Assembly (NCBI GenBank): GCA_936450465.1
Contig: OW388304.1
Location: 6,826,700-6,890,699 of the forward strand
Length of the DNA: 64,000 nucleotides
Direction: 5' to 3'
From: Gibbula magus
Lineage: Eukaryota; Mollusca; Gastropoda; Trochida; Trochidae
Made by a program: the position numbers and the translations under genes. Below are positions 1 to 12,371 of this stretch, piece after piece; the first letter of the stretch is position 1; each line of letters begins with the position of its first letter. Under the pieces are notes generated by a model. The model made no database searches. It saw only the letters and a program-made list of their open reading frames with translations, and was not told the origin of the DNA.

Positions 1-863
1 AGCACATCGGGTCACAGGGGAGAAGTTATTTAACACTACATTCGTTAACTTTGTGACAACGTAACACAAAGCTGAAATCTATCTGTACCTAATCCCATGT
101 CTTCTCCAACTTGAAGAGTAAGAAAGCTACTTTGTCCTTAAACTTGTTTTAAACTCGTGGCAACATACTTGATTCAAAGAGACAGTCGGGTGAAATTTGT
201 CAAAACATTAAGGTTTCATGGATTCCCCAATAAGACTTACGAAAATCTATAGCGCATACATAAACCATGGCTTTGAAACTAAAATAGGGGGACTGAGGTC
301 AAATCAATATTTTTGAACGAGGAGCGAACCGAGTATTCTTATCAATGACTCAAATATAGGTATCTTCCTTTCTCTGTCTTTAGAGAGTGAACAAACAATA
401 AAATAAAAATTACAATTATTTCCGCGATTCTGGTTGATCGAGGGCTCTCAAAAACAGATAAAATGTCCTTTGTCGAAGTGTAGCAGTAATAAATTTAGTG
501 TAGCGTAACGATTTCGATAGAGACACAACACATGGGAAACAATCCTTAAGAACCATCAAGAAAGAGTTGTAATGATAACTTACCATATTAACGATCTTAT
601 GCCTTGTCGATGAGAGGCAATACGAAGGCGTTTTGCTTATTCGATTTATAACAGACAGTTCGACCTTTTAAAAACTAATTGATAAAATATATCTAATAAA
701 ATAAATATTTTCAAATTTTAGACATGGTAATGTGAAAAAACAAAAGTTGTAAGCTTTCCTTCGGCTAAGACAGCATGGTGTACCCAGATTCGTAACAGTG
801 TTGTCCCATCGCCTACAGACTCGGACGATGCTGCTACGAACCGTGGTCAAAGAGTAGCTTCCA
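1..863. other. AT-rich sequence, nothing recognised
   Basis: No splice-bounded ORF, RNA gene or clear repeat is visible. The short ORFs near 668-850 have no recognisable domain. The stretch ends at the presumed insertion point of the next element. Confidence 0.5.
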
Positions 864-3681
864 GCTTATAGCCCCTGTCACACTTCAGCGTATCCTCATT
901 CCTTATGAGTTGCGTTTGGATATTTCTTTCATACGCGGCCCTCCGAACTATACGCTGCTCATTGGCATCTTGTAAGTTTAAGGTCGTTTCTTGTACGTCG
1001 TCATATTCATAGACCATTTCTATACGCACGATAGTTTTGGGTATGCTCAAAACTATGCTGCGTACGATGATACGCAACTCATAAGTTATTATTACGCAAT
1101 GCATCGATTTCCCATCGGTCGAGTGCGGTACACGTACGTTATGAATACGTAATGGATATGCACTCCATACGCAGTATTTGCTGTTCTCTCGAACCACATA
1201 TGAATTGCGTATGGCAGACGCACACATAGCGTACTTTGACCGAATATAGCACGCATGCTTAACGAACTCAATACGAATGTCAACACAGTATACGCATTAT
1301 AACCGTTTTTCTTGCAATCGCACAGCGTATTGTCCTTATATGGAAAGTATGACAAGCATACACATCACGCACACATATCGTACATGGCAGACAACAAAAG
1401 AAATGATTTGATGTTCCTTAATCATTCATTTGTGTGCCATTATATATCGGTGCGCTCTATAAAATATTCTTTTTAAACAGATGCATAATGATCAGAAAAG
1501 GTTTCAATGTCAACATGGACACCATTCTTAGATTTCAGAAGGTATGCAAGATATTTTAACAAATTACTTAATTCAATTGCCAGGGTGAAAAATCTTTGCC
1601 TTTATAGGTCATCAGGCTTTGTAGGATTTATATCAGGCCTTGCATGGGAAATAATAGGTTTATAACATAAATGTAATGAGTCATCACGAAACATTAAATT
1701 TTAGTGCCTTGACGCTCATTAGAAGAAGTAGTAAAATAGTTTTTAAGGGAGGAATCTCTATCTCTTTAACTCACACTCATTATCACTAACTCTCATAAGT
1801 TTGCTCTTATAAGTTTTCTAGTATACATATCCATCGCATGACACGTTTAAATTGTTAATAACTTCCAATAATACTGGGTGCTTAAAAAATCTCGCAATTT
1901 TCTTGAAGCGTAATCTACGAGTACCTAGGTAAAATTGTCACTTCGATGTCTATGTGTATTGAAAGTTTTATATACAATAATGTACTTTTGGCTATGATGT
2001 CTTGAATATGAATAAACTTTCTTCTTCTTATTATTATAAGTTTGCTCTCTATTCATGTAAGAATGCCTTTCATAAGTGGTTTATGAACAAAATATCTGCA
2101 ATTTTTCCTGATTTAGAAATAGGCTAGAGTGGGGTACCGCACCTAGGTTAACTGTAGGTCACATAGATCATAATATATCATATGAATAACACGAAGCTCT
2201 GATTACAAGGTTTCACAGTCAAGGAGCATGGTAACTAAAGTTTAACTGATTGTTTTCTCTCACTTATTTATAAATGCTTTGATATGGGCTGGTTTGGAAG
2301 ATGATATAATTGATACCATCAGGATGCTTTGGATATCTCATCTGAGTCATAAAAAGAGTGGGTATATCTCTCCAGATATTCAGTATCAATTACTTCAATC
2401 AACCGTTTCTCCTATTCTCCCAAATGGCTGTGAAGTTTAGAGATTTATGTAAGCTAAAGTTATGGAAAAGGAAACTTAGTAAAAAATATGCTATATGTGA
2501 AAATGTCAACTCCATCAGCATTCTCATGTGGCGAATTGGCTATATTTCACTTAAAACTTAATCTGCTTGTCACGGTTGTTAAATATTGGTTTAAACTTTT
2601 GAAGTTCATCGGATCGATATATATATAGTTTTGATCAAAAACCCTTTGCATAGAAAAATAGTCAACTAATATTGATTTGAAAGAATACAAAATTGCACTT
2701 ACGCTTCCGTCTCGGCTGACATATGCTTATGATTGAGAAAGGAAGGTGGAGTGTGCCTATAATCCCTTTTGTTGATATAATATGTCCCTTTTGTAATAAC
2801 GAAATAAAATATGAATACCATGTATTCTTGATCTGTCCAAAATATATACTATGTAAACAATATTTAAATAATGTTCTACTGTAAAGTATAAGTATGTTGA
2901 AGTTTATTAGACGTGTATTTATTACATCTTAAAGATAAGAAACAAAGTTAACTTTTAGTGATTAAATTATTTATAGTCTCACTCGTGGGCAATAATAATA
3001 TTTAGGTTTGTTATTATTGTCTAGATATGTACTTCGCCACGTGTACAGGTATATTAACGAGTGGATTTGTATTGGTTTTTGTCCTAATAAACTCTTGACT
3101 CTTGAACTCTTGATAAATCGAAGTCTCCACCCGTCAAAGAACATATTCTCAAAATTTGAGGTTTCTATTAGTACTGGGTCTTGGGGAGAAGTCGTTTACA
3201 GAATTTAGGGCGGACCTCTGTTAACGACCATAAATGAACAAACTAATATCTCCATCCAAAAAAGATGTTTTTATTAAAACCTAAGTTCATATGTCAACTT
3301 GTTTCTGAAAGGAAACACATTTTGATCCCCTTGGTGCATGCTACCTCCCCACAAAATGTTAGTTTGGGGAATGTAGCGATTTTGGAGAAGATGTCGAAAA
3401 TGTGAGTCATCTGGTTCAGCAAAATAGTAACACGCAAATCATGGTCATCTCATCCGCATCTCATATGCATAACCTTCGCATTTCATACGCATCTCACACG
3501 CATCCCGTACGCATCTCATATGCAATGGTCGCAAACTGTTCGCTTCCCGTGCGAAACAAGTAAGGAAAAGTACTAAAAAAAGAACTTTAATTTAGACCGT
3601 GTCGGTTTGGTATACAATATTTCTTATACGCAACGCATACGCACTTCTTATACGCTAAAGTGTGACAGGGCAGTATAACGA
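864..3681. mobile_element. 2.8-kb TIR element with ATACGCA subterminal repeats
   Basis: The two ends are inverted copies: CCCTGTCACACTTCAGCGTA near 873 matches the reverse complement of the stretch around 3641-3672. Both subterminal regions (about 880-1400 and 3430-3660) are packed with variants of ATACGCA / CGCATCTCATA, a typical landing-site pattern for DNA transposases. A six-base CTTCCA (858-863 and 3682-3687) flanks the ends and may be the target duplication. No transposase was found; the interior holds a decayed LINE tail. This suggests a non-autonomous DNA transposon, but the superfamily is open (hAT-like by TSD size, or another group if the CTTCCA match is chance). Confidence 0.6.
2690..3115 (+). 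pseudogene. LINE reverse transcriptase C-terminal relic
   Basis: Around 2745-2860 the + strand reads a short peptide with GRWSVPIIP, then a CPFC...YEYHVFLICPKY zinc-knuckle (C-x2-C-x9-H-x4-C). This is the hallmark of the extreme C-terminus of many invertebrate LINE polyproteins. The upstream RT is gone or too decayed to read. Downstream, near 3090-3118, a polyadenylation-like AATAAA is followed by a (ACTCTTG) repeat, a plausible LINE 3' tail. It sits inside the 864-3681 TIR element. Confidence 0.6.
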
Positions 3682-4034
3682 CTTCCAAGTCTTACAGTCG
3701 TAGGTGTTTCCTGTTTCAAATATGTACCTACGATCTCTGCTCACGTAGTTCCGTCGTCAGAATCATGAATAAAGACCGGAAAACATGTCTCAATATCTGG
3801 CATTTTGCTCGTATATTTTATCAAGGCATTTTAATTTAAAAATATATCATCAAATTCTCAAATCCTAGCTCTTAGTGTGACCCCTAAACACGTTTCTAGA
3901 CGTCCACGTCTGATTAACACCACAGCTGACCGCCTATTATGGCGTTCGGTCCAAGGCCATGGACGTATGTCAAAGAGGTCACTTTGTGACAGATAAACCT
4001 GAGAAGTTCTCGGGAAACGGTTAACAGAAGGTTA
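3682..4034. other. Unassigned spacer
   Basis: No ORF or repeat is recognised. The right part may include further decayed N-terminal sequence of the Tc1 relic that follows. Confidence 0.4.
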
Positions 4035-4645
4035 TGACAACGTGATTACCGTGCAAGAAGACCTCTCAGACGACCACTGTTGACACATTGACACAAGCTC
4101 TTTCGTAATCAGTGGACTGTACAGAACCGCAACATTAGATTACAACAATGGCGTCACCTTATTTTCTCGATTAATCTTTTATCGAGTTGATTGATGAGTT
4201 CATGTGCGCAGATTTGAAGGAAATGACTATGTGATGTTGCCGGGGGAGGTAGTTGGGTTATGGTTTAGCATGGCATTAAGTTCAATGGAAAACAGAACCT
4301 TTACTGATCCAAGGAATATTATGTAAATCAAAGAACCAATCGCCAAGAACGGCAGCAAACGTTGATTCGCCATGCTCGCCAGATATACAATGTACATCAA
4401 CATTTTCTGTTGCAAGATGGCAATGCCCAACTCCAGTCGTGCAGGAGCAAACAACGATTTCCTACTGCAAGGAGGCGTTGACCGTCTGCGATAGTCCGCA
4501 AAAGGCGGATATATATCCCATAGAGCATATGTGGAACAGAATGGTGAGGTAACTGCACCGATATGGTCTGTGTTTGGTCTAGATCTGGAACAATGTTGCC
4601 ATGGCAGATGTTAACAGACTGGTTGACATCCTGCCAAGGGAAAGG
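4035..4645 (+). pseudogene. Tc1/mariner-family transposase relic
   Basis: Conceptual translation in shifting + frames shows family blocks in the right order. First comes RDYRARRPLRRPLLTH, an in-frame stop, and NQWTVQNRNIRLQQWRHLIF (about 4041-4170), the linker before the first catalytic Asp. Later comes YPIEHMWN (about 4516-4540), the block that contains the third acidic residue in Tc1-like enzymes, followed by WNNVAMADVNRLVDILP (about 4587-4635). The Asp expected right after HLIF is not present, and there are stops and frameshifts. TIRs were not found. It is a dead copy, 5' of the host gene model. Confidence 0.75.
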
Positions 4646-5189
4646 CAAAGGCGCTGCTCGACAACATTCAGGGTTCTATTCCCACTTTCGTTGCTTGATA
4701 AATTTTCATTTCTAATTTGATTAAATTTCAAAATTGTATAAGTCCATTTGTTTCCAGAGGTTGAATACCTCATAACCGACCATGGTGGTCATGAAGTAAT
4801 CAGCCTGCGCAGATGTTGGTTATGGCATATAACCTGCATCTTAGACAAAATATATAACTTCCCAAGGGGTGTAACTTCCTCTAGCGGGCACACTGTGGCG
4901 CCACGCGATATTAATACGAATAATTACTTAATGACAACAATAAGTATCAGCCTTCTGACCATCATCTTATTTGTGACTTCCTGACGTTTGAGTAGAATCT
5001 GTTTCTGTAGCATTATGTAAATATGCAAAATTCAGGTAATTTTCTAAAATGACCCTTTTTGAAGTAACCGACATAACTACATGTATGACCTTGAACACTA
5101 TTCAAATCCAATAGGCAATAAAACGATGCCATATTAACGAACTTTGTGATTTATTGAATAATGTTAGTGACAAGGAGTGACAACCTTTT
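4646..5189. other. Unassigned AT-rich spacer
   Basis: Open frames such as 4748-4984 have no recognised domain and no splice context I would trust. Nothing else is visible. Confidence 0.4.
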
Positions 5190-5270
5190 AGACCATGAGT
5201 ATATATTTAGTATTACACATGCATATATATTTAGTATTACACATGCATATATATTTAGTATTACACTTGC

Positions 5271-5311
<41 letters not shown>
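5190..5311. repeat. Short tandem repeat plus (AT)n tract
   Basis: Three near-identical copies of a 26-base unit containing ATATATTTAGTATTACACAT run from about 5198 to 5272, then pass into a pure AT dinucleotide tract to about 5310. Confidence 0.85.
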
Positions 5312-5312
<1 letters not shown>

Positions 5313-6408
5313 TAGTGCAATCAAATGAATTTTGATGATTCAAGGCCTAGGCGTAGGTGATGACTGAAGACTTAAAGGATAGATGCAATGACATATGGTC
5401 AAAATCGGATTCATTAAAATGGGATGTCAATTTGACAATTGCTCGATTTTAAATTTCTGAAATCGGTCCATAAATTACTCTTATACGACTTTTTTAAAAA
5501 AACGCCTAATTTAGCCCCTGCGAGCAGAATGAAAGTCTGCAACATTCGCAACATTTTGATTGCTAATTTCACTAACAAATCTTCAATCAAACAACTTAAA
5601 TTTTCCATATATCGAATGTTTAGATATCCAACTAGCTAATTTCGCAAATGACAATTACATAATTATTGCATAAACATGTGTTTTCGGTGAGTTGCCATTC
5701 ATCATAAATTCATCTAGAGCAGTGACAATCATCATTAATTAATGTAAGAGGCTCCACGGAGCGGGTCAGTCCGTTGGTCACAGGCGACCCGTCGTCTGTG
5801 TTTAATCAGTCACGCCTCATTGATTATTCTCAAAACGTTTCGCGTTTCGCGGTAATCTCGGTATTGTTAAAATGGGTAAATTAAAATCATCTTAATCAAT
5901 TGCATGTGTATATGGTCTCGATTTTATGCTCAATTGATTCCAATATACAATATACATAGGGGTAATCATCTGTCATTCTTGAGGAAAATGCATTTCACCA
6001 GAACTTTAAGAACTCGCTTTAACACACCGTAAACATGCACATATAGGAGGCGAAGGATTGCAGTGTCGAATGTAATTGCTAGTAATTGGTTATACATGTA
6101 CTTTAGTGACAATATACCAAGGATATGAAGAATTACAAAAGCTTTAATATCAAGATTTTTTATTGGTCACATGGGTGACAGTCAGTGTTCTTTGACATGT
6201 TAGACGATGTTTTTTTCGTTAAAGTTCCAATAGTTTAGTTACCCAACCAAAGAAGAAGATGTTTATAAGTTTAGTTTCGGAGTTTTACGAGGTATTGATT
6301 CGAACAACATGTCGTCGCGGTCTGTGTAGCTGTCCTGGTGACTGAACATCTCGTGTTTTATTCATACTGACACTGCTACTCCATGTTATGTCAGACCATT
6401 CGTATGCT
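5312..6408. other. Unassigned spacer
   Basis: AT-rich with no supported gene. The opposed ORFs at 5414-5639 overlap each other and have no domain signature. Confidence 0.4.
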
Positions 6409-6733
6409 TTCAAGGGGGATTAGCATGTTTTTCGCTCAAATAAGTCGATAAAATGTATTTGAAAAATAATGTCACCAATAGTAAAATACCATTCTCTCTT
6501 CGGAAAATTAAGTTAAAAATTAGTGTAGATGGTTTGGTAATGGGAATTTCAAATTGATATGGCCGCCATGCAAGTTTTGCTTTATACGCAGTATCGTTAT
6601 TACAACTAGGGATAATTGGTTTGTGTAATAAGATGGTTTACCCTCTAAAGTAAAATAGATGACATTAACTATCATTATAAAAGACAAATTTGAAAAAAGT
6701 TCTTTTGCAAAAACCGTGCTACAGCTCCTTTAA
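6409..6733. mobile_element. TTAA-type MITE, copy 1
   Basis: This roughly 325-base segment aligns along its length with 33031-33379. Shared blocks include CGCTCAAATAAGTC, AATGTCACCAATAGTAAAA, CATTCTCTCTTC, GGCCGCCATG and GGATAATTGGTTT. Its right end reads GTGCTACAGCTCCTTTAA, the inverted counterpart of the left end (AAGGGGGATTAGCATG). No coding capacity. The left TTAA is degraded here; see the second copy for clean borders. Confidence 0.75.
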
Positions 6734-8397
6734 CTTGAACGACCTTAAAGTTTCGTGGTAAATTGACACCTTTTTTATGCATTCATCAGGTAAATTAGGA
6801 TGCATTAGGAAGCTAAGGTAAAGCGAATATTTGGTGCCATTTCAATAGTAAGAATGGCTCATTTAATAGACTATTTGGAGAATTCTCGTATTCGCTATAG
6901 TTCCATGGCAACAAAAGTATTATTGCGCTTTGGGACGACGTAATCGGAGCACCATATAGCACCTCTGAATTTTCACAGTGACATTTTCTTTCGCAAAGTT
7001 ATGGTAGAAAGTAACGTTCTTCTGTGATAGCGTATGGGAGCGCACTGTGAAGTTCAGATGCCATGCTAGCACGGACAAGTTAACGAAATGCAGCAAGGCT
7101 TCAATTATGAGTTATGAGTTGATGGGAAAGTTGGATTGCCACAACAAAACCAATAATATGTACTTGTAATTCGCATTTACTTATCAATGAAACTAATTAG
7201 TGTGACCAAATGTTAAAAATATGAAGTTCCACTTTTTGGTTGAAAGTATGATACAATTTACAAGATGTTTTAAATATGTCATACTTTGGAGACGTCTTAC
7301 TTTGATCCGACAAATATTACTGAAACATTTGAAAATAGATTTGTCGGCGAAAGAAGCATGATTTCAATCCCGCATCCGGTAATAAGAGCGTGGTCTTCTC
7401 CAGTCTCTTGTAAGTTTTTCTCCAGTCATTCAATTGTTTTGGCACGGAACGTATCATTTAACCCAATATTATTGTAGACGTCTCAAGATTGTCACGTGAC
7501 TGATCAACAAACCAACCTTAATCTGCACAATACCCTTCAGAAAGTTAAGATTTGAATATATAATATGTTCTCATACACTGATTTCATATAAATCTGTCCC
7601 TCCAGTAGTTGTGCATATTGGTCTGCCAGATCTTCCTGCATAAAAAAACATCCACTTTGGCATGATTTTAAAAAATCAACTCTACCATGAATTATTACTC
7701 TGTAAGTGAATATTTCGGTCATTATTGCTGAACGTCTATCCGTTTCATTTCAGTGTTCCTGGCGGTGACAAAACTTAAAGTTGAATTTCTTCGGTGAAAC
7801 ATATTCACTGCATCATGTGAAATAATCAGTTGGCTGGGACACTTCTGCTAATGAAAGCAGTTAAATTTTTCATTGACAAACAAAATTATTTTAGATAACG
7901 GACATGAAGTTATAAAACATTTTCCAGAAGAAGTGTAAATTTAGAATATATTTATGTTGAATTAAATAATGTGCATTTCATTCAAACGCAATTTATGTAT
8001 CGAAGAAATATGCACTGACGATGTTTATTTTTCAAAACATTTTAATGTTCATATGCAAAACGAGAATGAATTCATCGAGACTGAACTGAAGCACTGATTT
8101 CAATGCAACCAGAATCTAACGTTAATATCTGCATAGAATGAACAATTTTCTAACTTCATTTGAATTTAAAAGGATTTTAATACCTAATTTGAAATGAAAC
8201 ATGTTAGTGTTGTGAATGAAACACACTTTTGTTCAGCGGCTGCAAAATTCAATAGTGACACTGTGTTAAACGCTAGTTGTCAAATACATAATGTATGGAC
8301 CTGTGTCTTGTCAATAATACCATGACAATTCTGAATGTAAGCCAGACGAAGTTACAAACGACAAACATTCAGGACGCATGCAACCAAGTCGTTGAAG
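6734..8397. other. Upstream region of the host gene
   Basis: Holds the presumed promoter and 5' UTR of the gene starting at 8398, but no TATA box or initiator that I can defend. The small ORFs at 7286-7477 and 7537-7722 have no domain. No repeat recognised. Confidence 0.35.
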
Positions 8398-8452
8398 ATG
8401 AAGACCGCACTTCTCCGTTTATACGTCTCATCAATTTTTGGCGTTTTCCCAG
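8398..8452 (+). CDS. Exon 1: signal peptide
   Basis: ATG at 8398 is followed by 18 codons beginning MKTALLRLYVSS, with a basic N-terminus and a short hydrophobic core, as in a secretory signal. The exon ends CCCAG|GTAAGA, a near-perfect donor. It contributes the first base of a glycine codon (phase 1), which exon 2 completes with GA. This start is chosen because it is the only ATG that gives a signal-like peptide ending at a strong donor in the phase exon 2 needs. The assignment rests on phase, donor strength and signal character, not on homology, and the distance to exon 2 (29 kb) lowers confidence. Confidence 0.55.
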
Positions 8453-8520
8453 GTAAGACGTTTTTTGATAATATGTATATCATTATTGTTTCATTTAGGT
8501 ATGAACATATATTTCAGAAT

Positions 8521-8525
8521 ATAAG

Positions 8526-8556
<31 letters not shown>
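8521..8556. repeat. (TA)n microsatellite
   Basis: A run of TA dinucleotides lies at the start of intron 1, just downstream of the exon 1 donor. It has no other visible content. Confidence 0.9.
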
Positions 8557-8558
<2 letters not shown>

Positions 8559-8679
8559 TAAATTATATTTGTAAAACAATTTGGTAAATTTACGCAATTA
8601 TTTTGCCAATCTAATTGTAACTGTAAGAGTGCAAAAACTGACTTCTTGAAAAGAACAAAGAAAACACGGAATTATACGT

Positions 8680-8680
<1 letters not shown>

Positions 8681-8715
<35 letters not shown>

Positions 8716-8780
8716 TATTAGCCCGAAAGGTGGCTCCTGTATACATAAATGACACGTTAACAATAACCAAGCACACGAGA
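8681..8780 (-). mobile_element. LINE 3' terminus with (ATT)n tail
   Basis: Read on the minus strand the segment gives GGAGCCACCTTTCGGGCTAA, then TAAAGT and an (ATT)n run. That is a conserved-looking LINE 3' end with a microsatellite tail. Further minus-strand sequence toward 9200 may be its 3' UTR, but no RT domain is readable. Family assignment is from general resemblance only. Confidence 0.45.
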
Positions 8781-9661
8781 CTCTTGACATTGACAATACG
8801 AAAGAACAACGTCAGCCAGAAACGAAACATTAAAATATGCAAAATGAAGGTTAAAAATGTACATACAAATTTCAGATTAATTAATAAAGGTGTTAAAATA
8901 ATGAAGAAACCAATTTAAAAAATATACTTATACATGTAACTGATTTAAAACAACAATGCTTGTTGGAATGAAGGTCTTTGATGCTAGGTTTGTTCTGAAA
9001 TATGGAGTTTGGAAGCGGCTTCCAGAAGGTAAACGTACGTATTAAGAAAAGAAAAAGAAAATGTTCGGAGTCTGTAACAATTTTAGAAGCCAGTTTTTCA
9101 AATTGCCGCGTGCCTAAAAGTGTTAGATTAGCCAGAGTGACTCCTGATTTTTGAATTGCCAAATTGATTAACAATTTATATTAAAATCTGTTTAATTGTT
9201 ATTATTAAAGCAAGTAACACTTTTTCTGTATAACTGTCTAGAGCGTATCTAGAAAGTTTCCAGTGTGTACTTAGTAGTTGCTAGACATTTCTAGTTTAAA
9301 TTTTTTACGAGATATTCAAACAATCTTGGAATATGTTAAAACGTATTATTAGCTTGGACATATAGTTCTAACAATACTTTGATAACTTAATTAGAGAGGC
9401 AGTTCCTAATGTTGAAGTTTCCTCACTCTAAATGACACTCCAACGCTCCGAGCCAGCATAAGGTCATGCATGGTTAACGCGCAAATTCACGATGGAGCTG
9501 TTAAACACTTTTGCACTTCAAAACGAATGATGCCTCAACTGTCGACAAATCTCTCTTATTTTGTTTTATCATAGCTATCATAAATATGTTTTGAATCGCT
9601 TGAATTCAAAACATTTCCAGACTTTGTTTTTTTTTTGAGCTCTGAAGAAGTTTGTATATGT

Positions 9662-9664
<3 letters not shown>
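8781..9664. other. Intron 1 sequence, unassigned
   Basis: The minus-strand ORF 8893-9174 shows no domain and may be LINE 3' flank. Nothing else is recognised. Confidence 0.35.
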
Positions 9665-9724
<60 letters not shown>

Positions 9725-9742
9725 CATATATATATATATATC
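9665..9742. repeat. (TA)n microsatellite
   Basis: A nearly pure TA dinucleotide run with one CATACA interruption near 9720. The Tyr/Ile-repeat ORFs on both strands here are translations of the repeat. Confidence 0.95.
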
Positions 9743-10324
9743 AACATTTACTTATACATTGTGTTGTTAATGATATATCTATATTGTTTGTTTGCTTAAT
9801 GATTCACTTACCTCGTACAATGATCATACATGAAATTTAAGTGTTACATTTGTGCTTAATATTCCATAAGAACACCCAATAGACACAACGTGAAGAAATC
9901 ACTCTTTAACAGCAATCACACCAGGTGATGCTTAAACATGTTACACTTGTTTTCGGTACGGCCAGTCCTAAGTAAACCAGACACATTTACACTTACACTT
10001 TTGTCGTTCTGTATCAACACACCTATACTTTACCAAATACACTTAGATAAGTTCTCAATACACCTTCACAGTCATACATGACTGGTACATCTTACAAATA
10101 ATATTATCGATGTATTTGGTCTTGAAACTTAATAGCATATTAAAATACAAAATACATATATTATCACAGCAACACCTTTATCGATTAGGCTACGAAGGAC
10201 TACGAAGGACGAGTAAAATCGTTAAACGTACTGCGACAGCGGGGAGATCGTGCTAACAACCTAACCGCGCTGAGCACAAATGCGCGTGCATTCGCGAGAA
10301 TAACATAACAACGCTCTACACTTG
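9743..10324. other. Intron 1 sequence, unassigned
   Basis: AT-rich. It contains a short direct repeat (CTACGAAGGA twice, 10191-10210) and no gene or element that I recognise. Confidence 0.4.
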
Positions 10325-10668
10325 CCTCTATCATGAATTGAGTGAGTGAGTGAGTTGGGGTTTAACGCCGCTTTCAAGAGTATTTCACTTATATCGCGGC
10401 TGCTAGTATTATGGCAGGGAGAAAGCCCGCAACGCCATGTGGCTATGCACTGCGGTGAAATCTGCGAGCTGCGGCTGGAACTAGCGAACCATTGGTGGTA
10501 CTACGCTGAAATTCAGTGTAGCATTGCACCCAAATCTTACTGCGTGTAGAACAGTCCTCTACTGCAGACAAAGTTGCCGTGCCCCAGGCGGGATTCGAAC
10601 CCCGACCTCTTGACCCGAAGCCGAACGCGCTAACCACTGCGCTATCCCGCCCCCTCTATCATGAATTG
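10325..10668 (-). mobile_element. Complete tRNA-derived SINE with 16-bp TSD
   Basis: The body is 10341-10652 on the minus strand. Its tRNA-like head lies at about 10575-10650, with box A-like TAGCGCAGTGGTTAGCGCG and box B GGTTCGAATCC (both read on the minus strand). A unique body of about 200 bases follows, then a (ACTC)n tail at 10341-10354. A perfect 16-base duplication CCTCTATCATGAATTG flanks it (10325-10340 and 10653-10668). It is a close relative of the copies at 32401 and 38567, and fits RNA polymerase III transcription followed by LINE-assisted insertion. Confidence 0.92.
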
Positions 10669-10797
10669 TACGACGATCAAATCGCGTAGGATAATAGATG
10701 GGGGCCAATTCAGTTTTTTTACGTTAGTTGGTAATGTATACATTTGATTAACTCGACTAACATGAGGTGTACGTGTCTATACTTTTCCTAGTGTGAT
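10669..10797. other. Short spacer
   Basis: Unique sequence between a SINE and a LINE; nothing recognised. Confidence 0.4.
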
Positions 10798-11587
10798 ACA
10801 CCTACATATACACCTTCAAATATTGGTGTAGGTTAATCCAGTTAGGTTCACATAGATTACCCTTCCAGAGTTATAGTATGATGAAATCACTTGATGATTC
10901 AGAGAGGATTACCTGGGCTACACATGTAAAAAATATATTATTTAGATTTGGTTATGGATTTGTATGGGTTTCACAGGATGTTGGAGATAGTAAGGTATTC
11001 ATGGAGCATTTTAAACTAAGACTTTCTGATAATCTTAAACAATCATGGTCTACTTCTATACAAAACTTGTCAGATTATTTTGCTTATAAGGGTTTTAAGT
11101 CACTGCTTAATGTTGAAGGCTATCTTTCTATGCCATTTTCTCCATTTTTGAAATCTCTATTAGCAAAGTTTAGGTGTAGCAATTTTGGTCTAGGTATAGA
11201 GGTAGGAAGGTACAATAATACACAAATGGCTGATAGACTGTGCGAGTACTGTAAAGCAAATAACATTAATTGTATAGAGAATGAAATGCATATTCTTTTT
11301 TATTGTAAATTATATAAGGATGCCAGAACTAAGTTTATTACCCCATTATTGTCAAATATTATCAATTTACACACTTTTGTGAATATTATAAATAGCAATA
11401 ACCATGAAACCATAAAAAATGTCTGTAATTTCTTGCACCATGTATATAAAATTAGAAAAAAATGAAATCATAAATATGTAATATCAAATTGCGCATCAAA
11501 CAAATTGTACAAACATACTGTATTATGGGCCGTTGGCCTTGAAATATTGAATAAATATGTCTGTCTGTCTGTCTACACCTACATATA
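10798..11587 (+). mobile_element. 5'-truncated LINE copy with 13-bp TSD
   Basis: The body 10811-11574 encodes the C-terminal 195 residues of a LINE polyprotein (10878-11465). It ends with a zinc-knuckle RLCEYCKANN...HILFYCKLYKDAR (C-x2-C ... H-x4-C). After the stop comes AATAAA, then a tail of TGTC repeats ending at 11574. The 13-base ACACCTACATATA is present at both borders (10798-10810 and 11575-11587), so the insertion is well bounded. Missing 5' sequence (endonuclease and most of the RT) is the usual result of incomplete target-primed reverse transcription. Confidence 0.92.
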
Positions 11588-11654
11588 GACTGCGTAAGCC
11601 CCCTAGTCAATATGTAGATATCAGCTCATGCACTCGGAAGTACAACCATCACTT

Positions 11655-12135
11655 GTCGCTGTATGGTTATTGGGTTCGTTACATACCGAGTGTTTTCTCA
11701 TACATATGGCGTTTGACGTGGGCCACATTCTAATTCGGTTCGGAACATAGCGAGTATTCTCTCCCATACATGGTGTATCAGTTAGGTTAGGTGATTATAA
11801 AGTTAGATGCATATCGAGTATTCTATCTCGCATATGGTGTGGGTTACAGACAGCGAATATTCTTTCACACGTATAGTGTGTGAGCTATGGCACATACTTA
11901 TTGGGTTCGATACATTGCAAGTAATCTCTCCTAAACATGGTGTTTGAGTTAGGGCACATGATTATATGGCTCGATGCATGCAGAGTATTCTCTCCCACTA
12001 TGTATTGTATTAGCTGGGGCACATTATTATTGGATTAGATACATAGTGAGTATCCTTTATCGTCATATTGTGTATAAGATAGGGCGCATGATTATTTGGT
12101 TTGGTACATACCGAGTTTTTCTCGTTTACATATTG
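11655..12135 (+). repeat. Minisatellite, about 60-65-bp unit, left block
   Basis: About 7 degenerate units, each with a core like GGTTCGATACATAGCGAGTA, then TTCTCTCCCATACATGGTGT, then GTTAGGGCACATGATTAT. The same unit, in the same orientation, reappears at 25385-25560 after 13 kb of other repeats. Confidence 0.85.
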
Positions 12136-12371
12136 TAAAAGTCCTCAAGTACTACAAACATCCTAGTGCGATCGACTAGGCGCGTCGGTAGGCCACACAC
12201 TGACACATCAAATTCATTGTGTACACAGGACATTGAAGCTACTTGCGGATGCTCTTTGTCAATTGCACTGAAGTTTTGAACGATTTTCAAAATAAATCTA
12301 CAATTATCTTGATTTTGTTAAAACTATAAATGTACTGTATCATATCAGATGATTTCGTGTTTTCGAATATC
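12136..12371. other. Spacer
   Basis: Unassigned sequence between the minisatellite and the first TTGACTTTGG unit. Confidence 0.4.

Noticed and set aside
847..1355. Minus-strand ORFs of 126 and 87 codons
   Set aside because: They overlap the ATACGCA motif array at the left end of the TIR element and have no domain.
9556..9840. Tyr/Ile-rich ORFs on both strands
   Set aside because: They are translations of the (TA)n tract; both strands are open because the repeat contains no stop in those frames.
10346..10637. ORFs of 64-67 codons overlapping on both strands (also at 32507)
   Set aside because: They lie entirely inside SINE copies.
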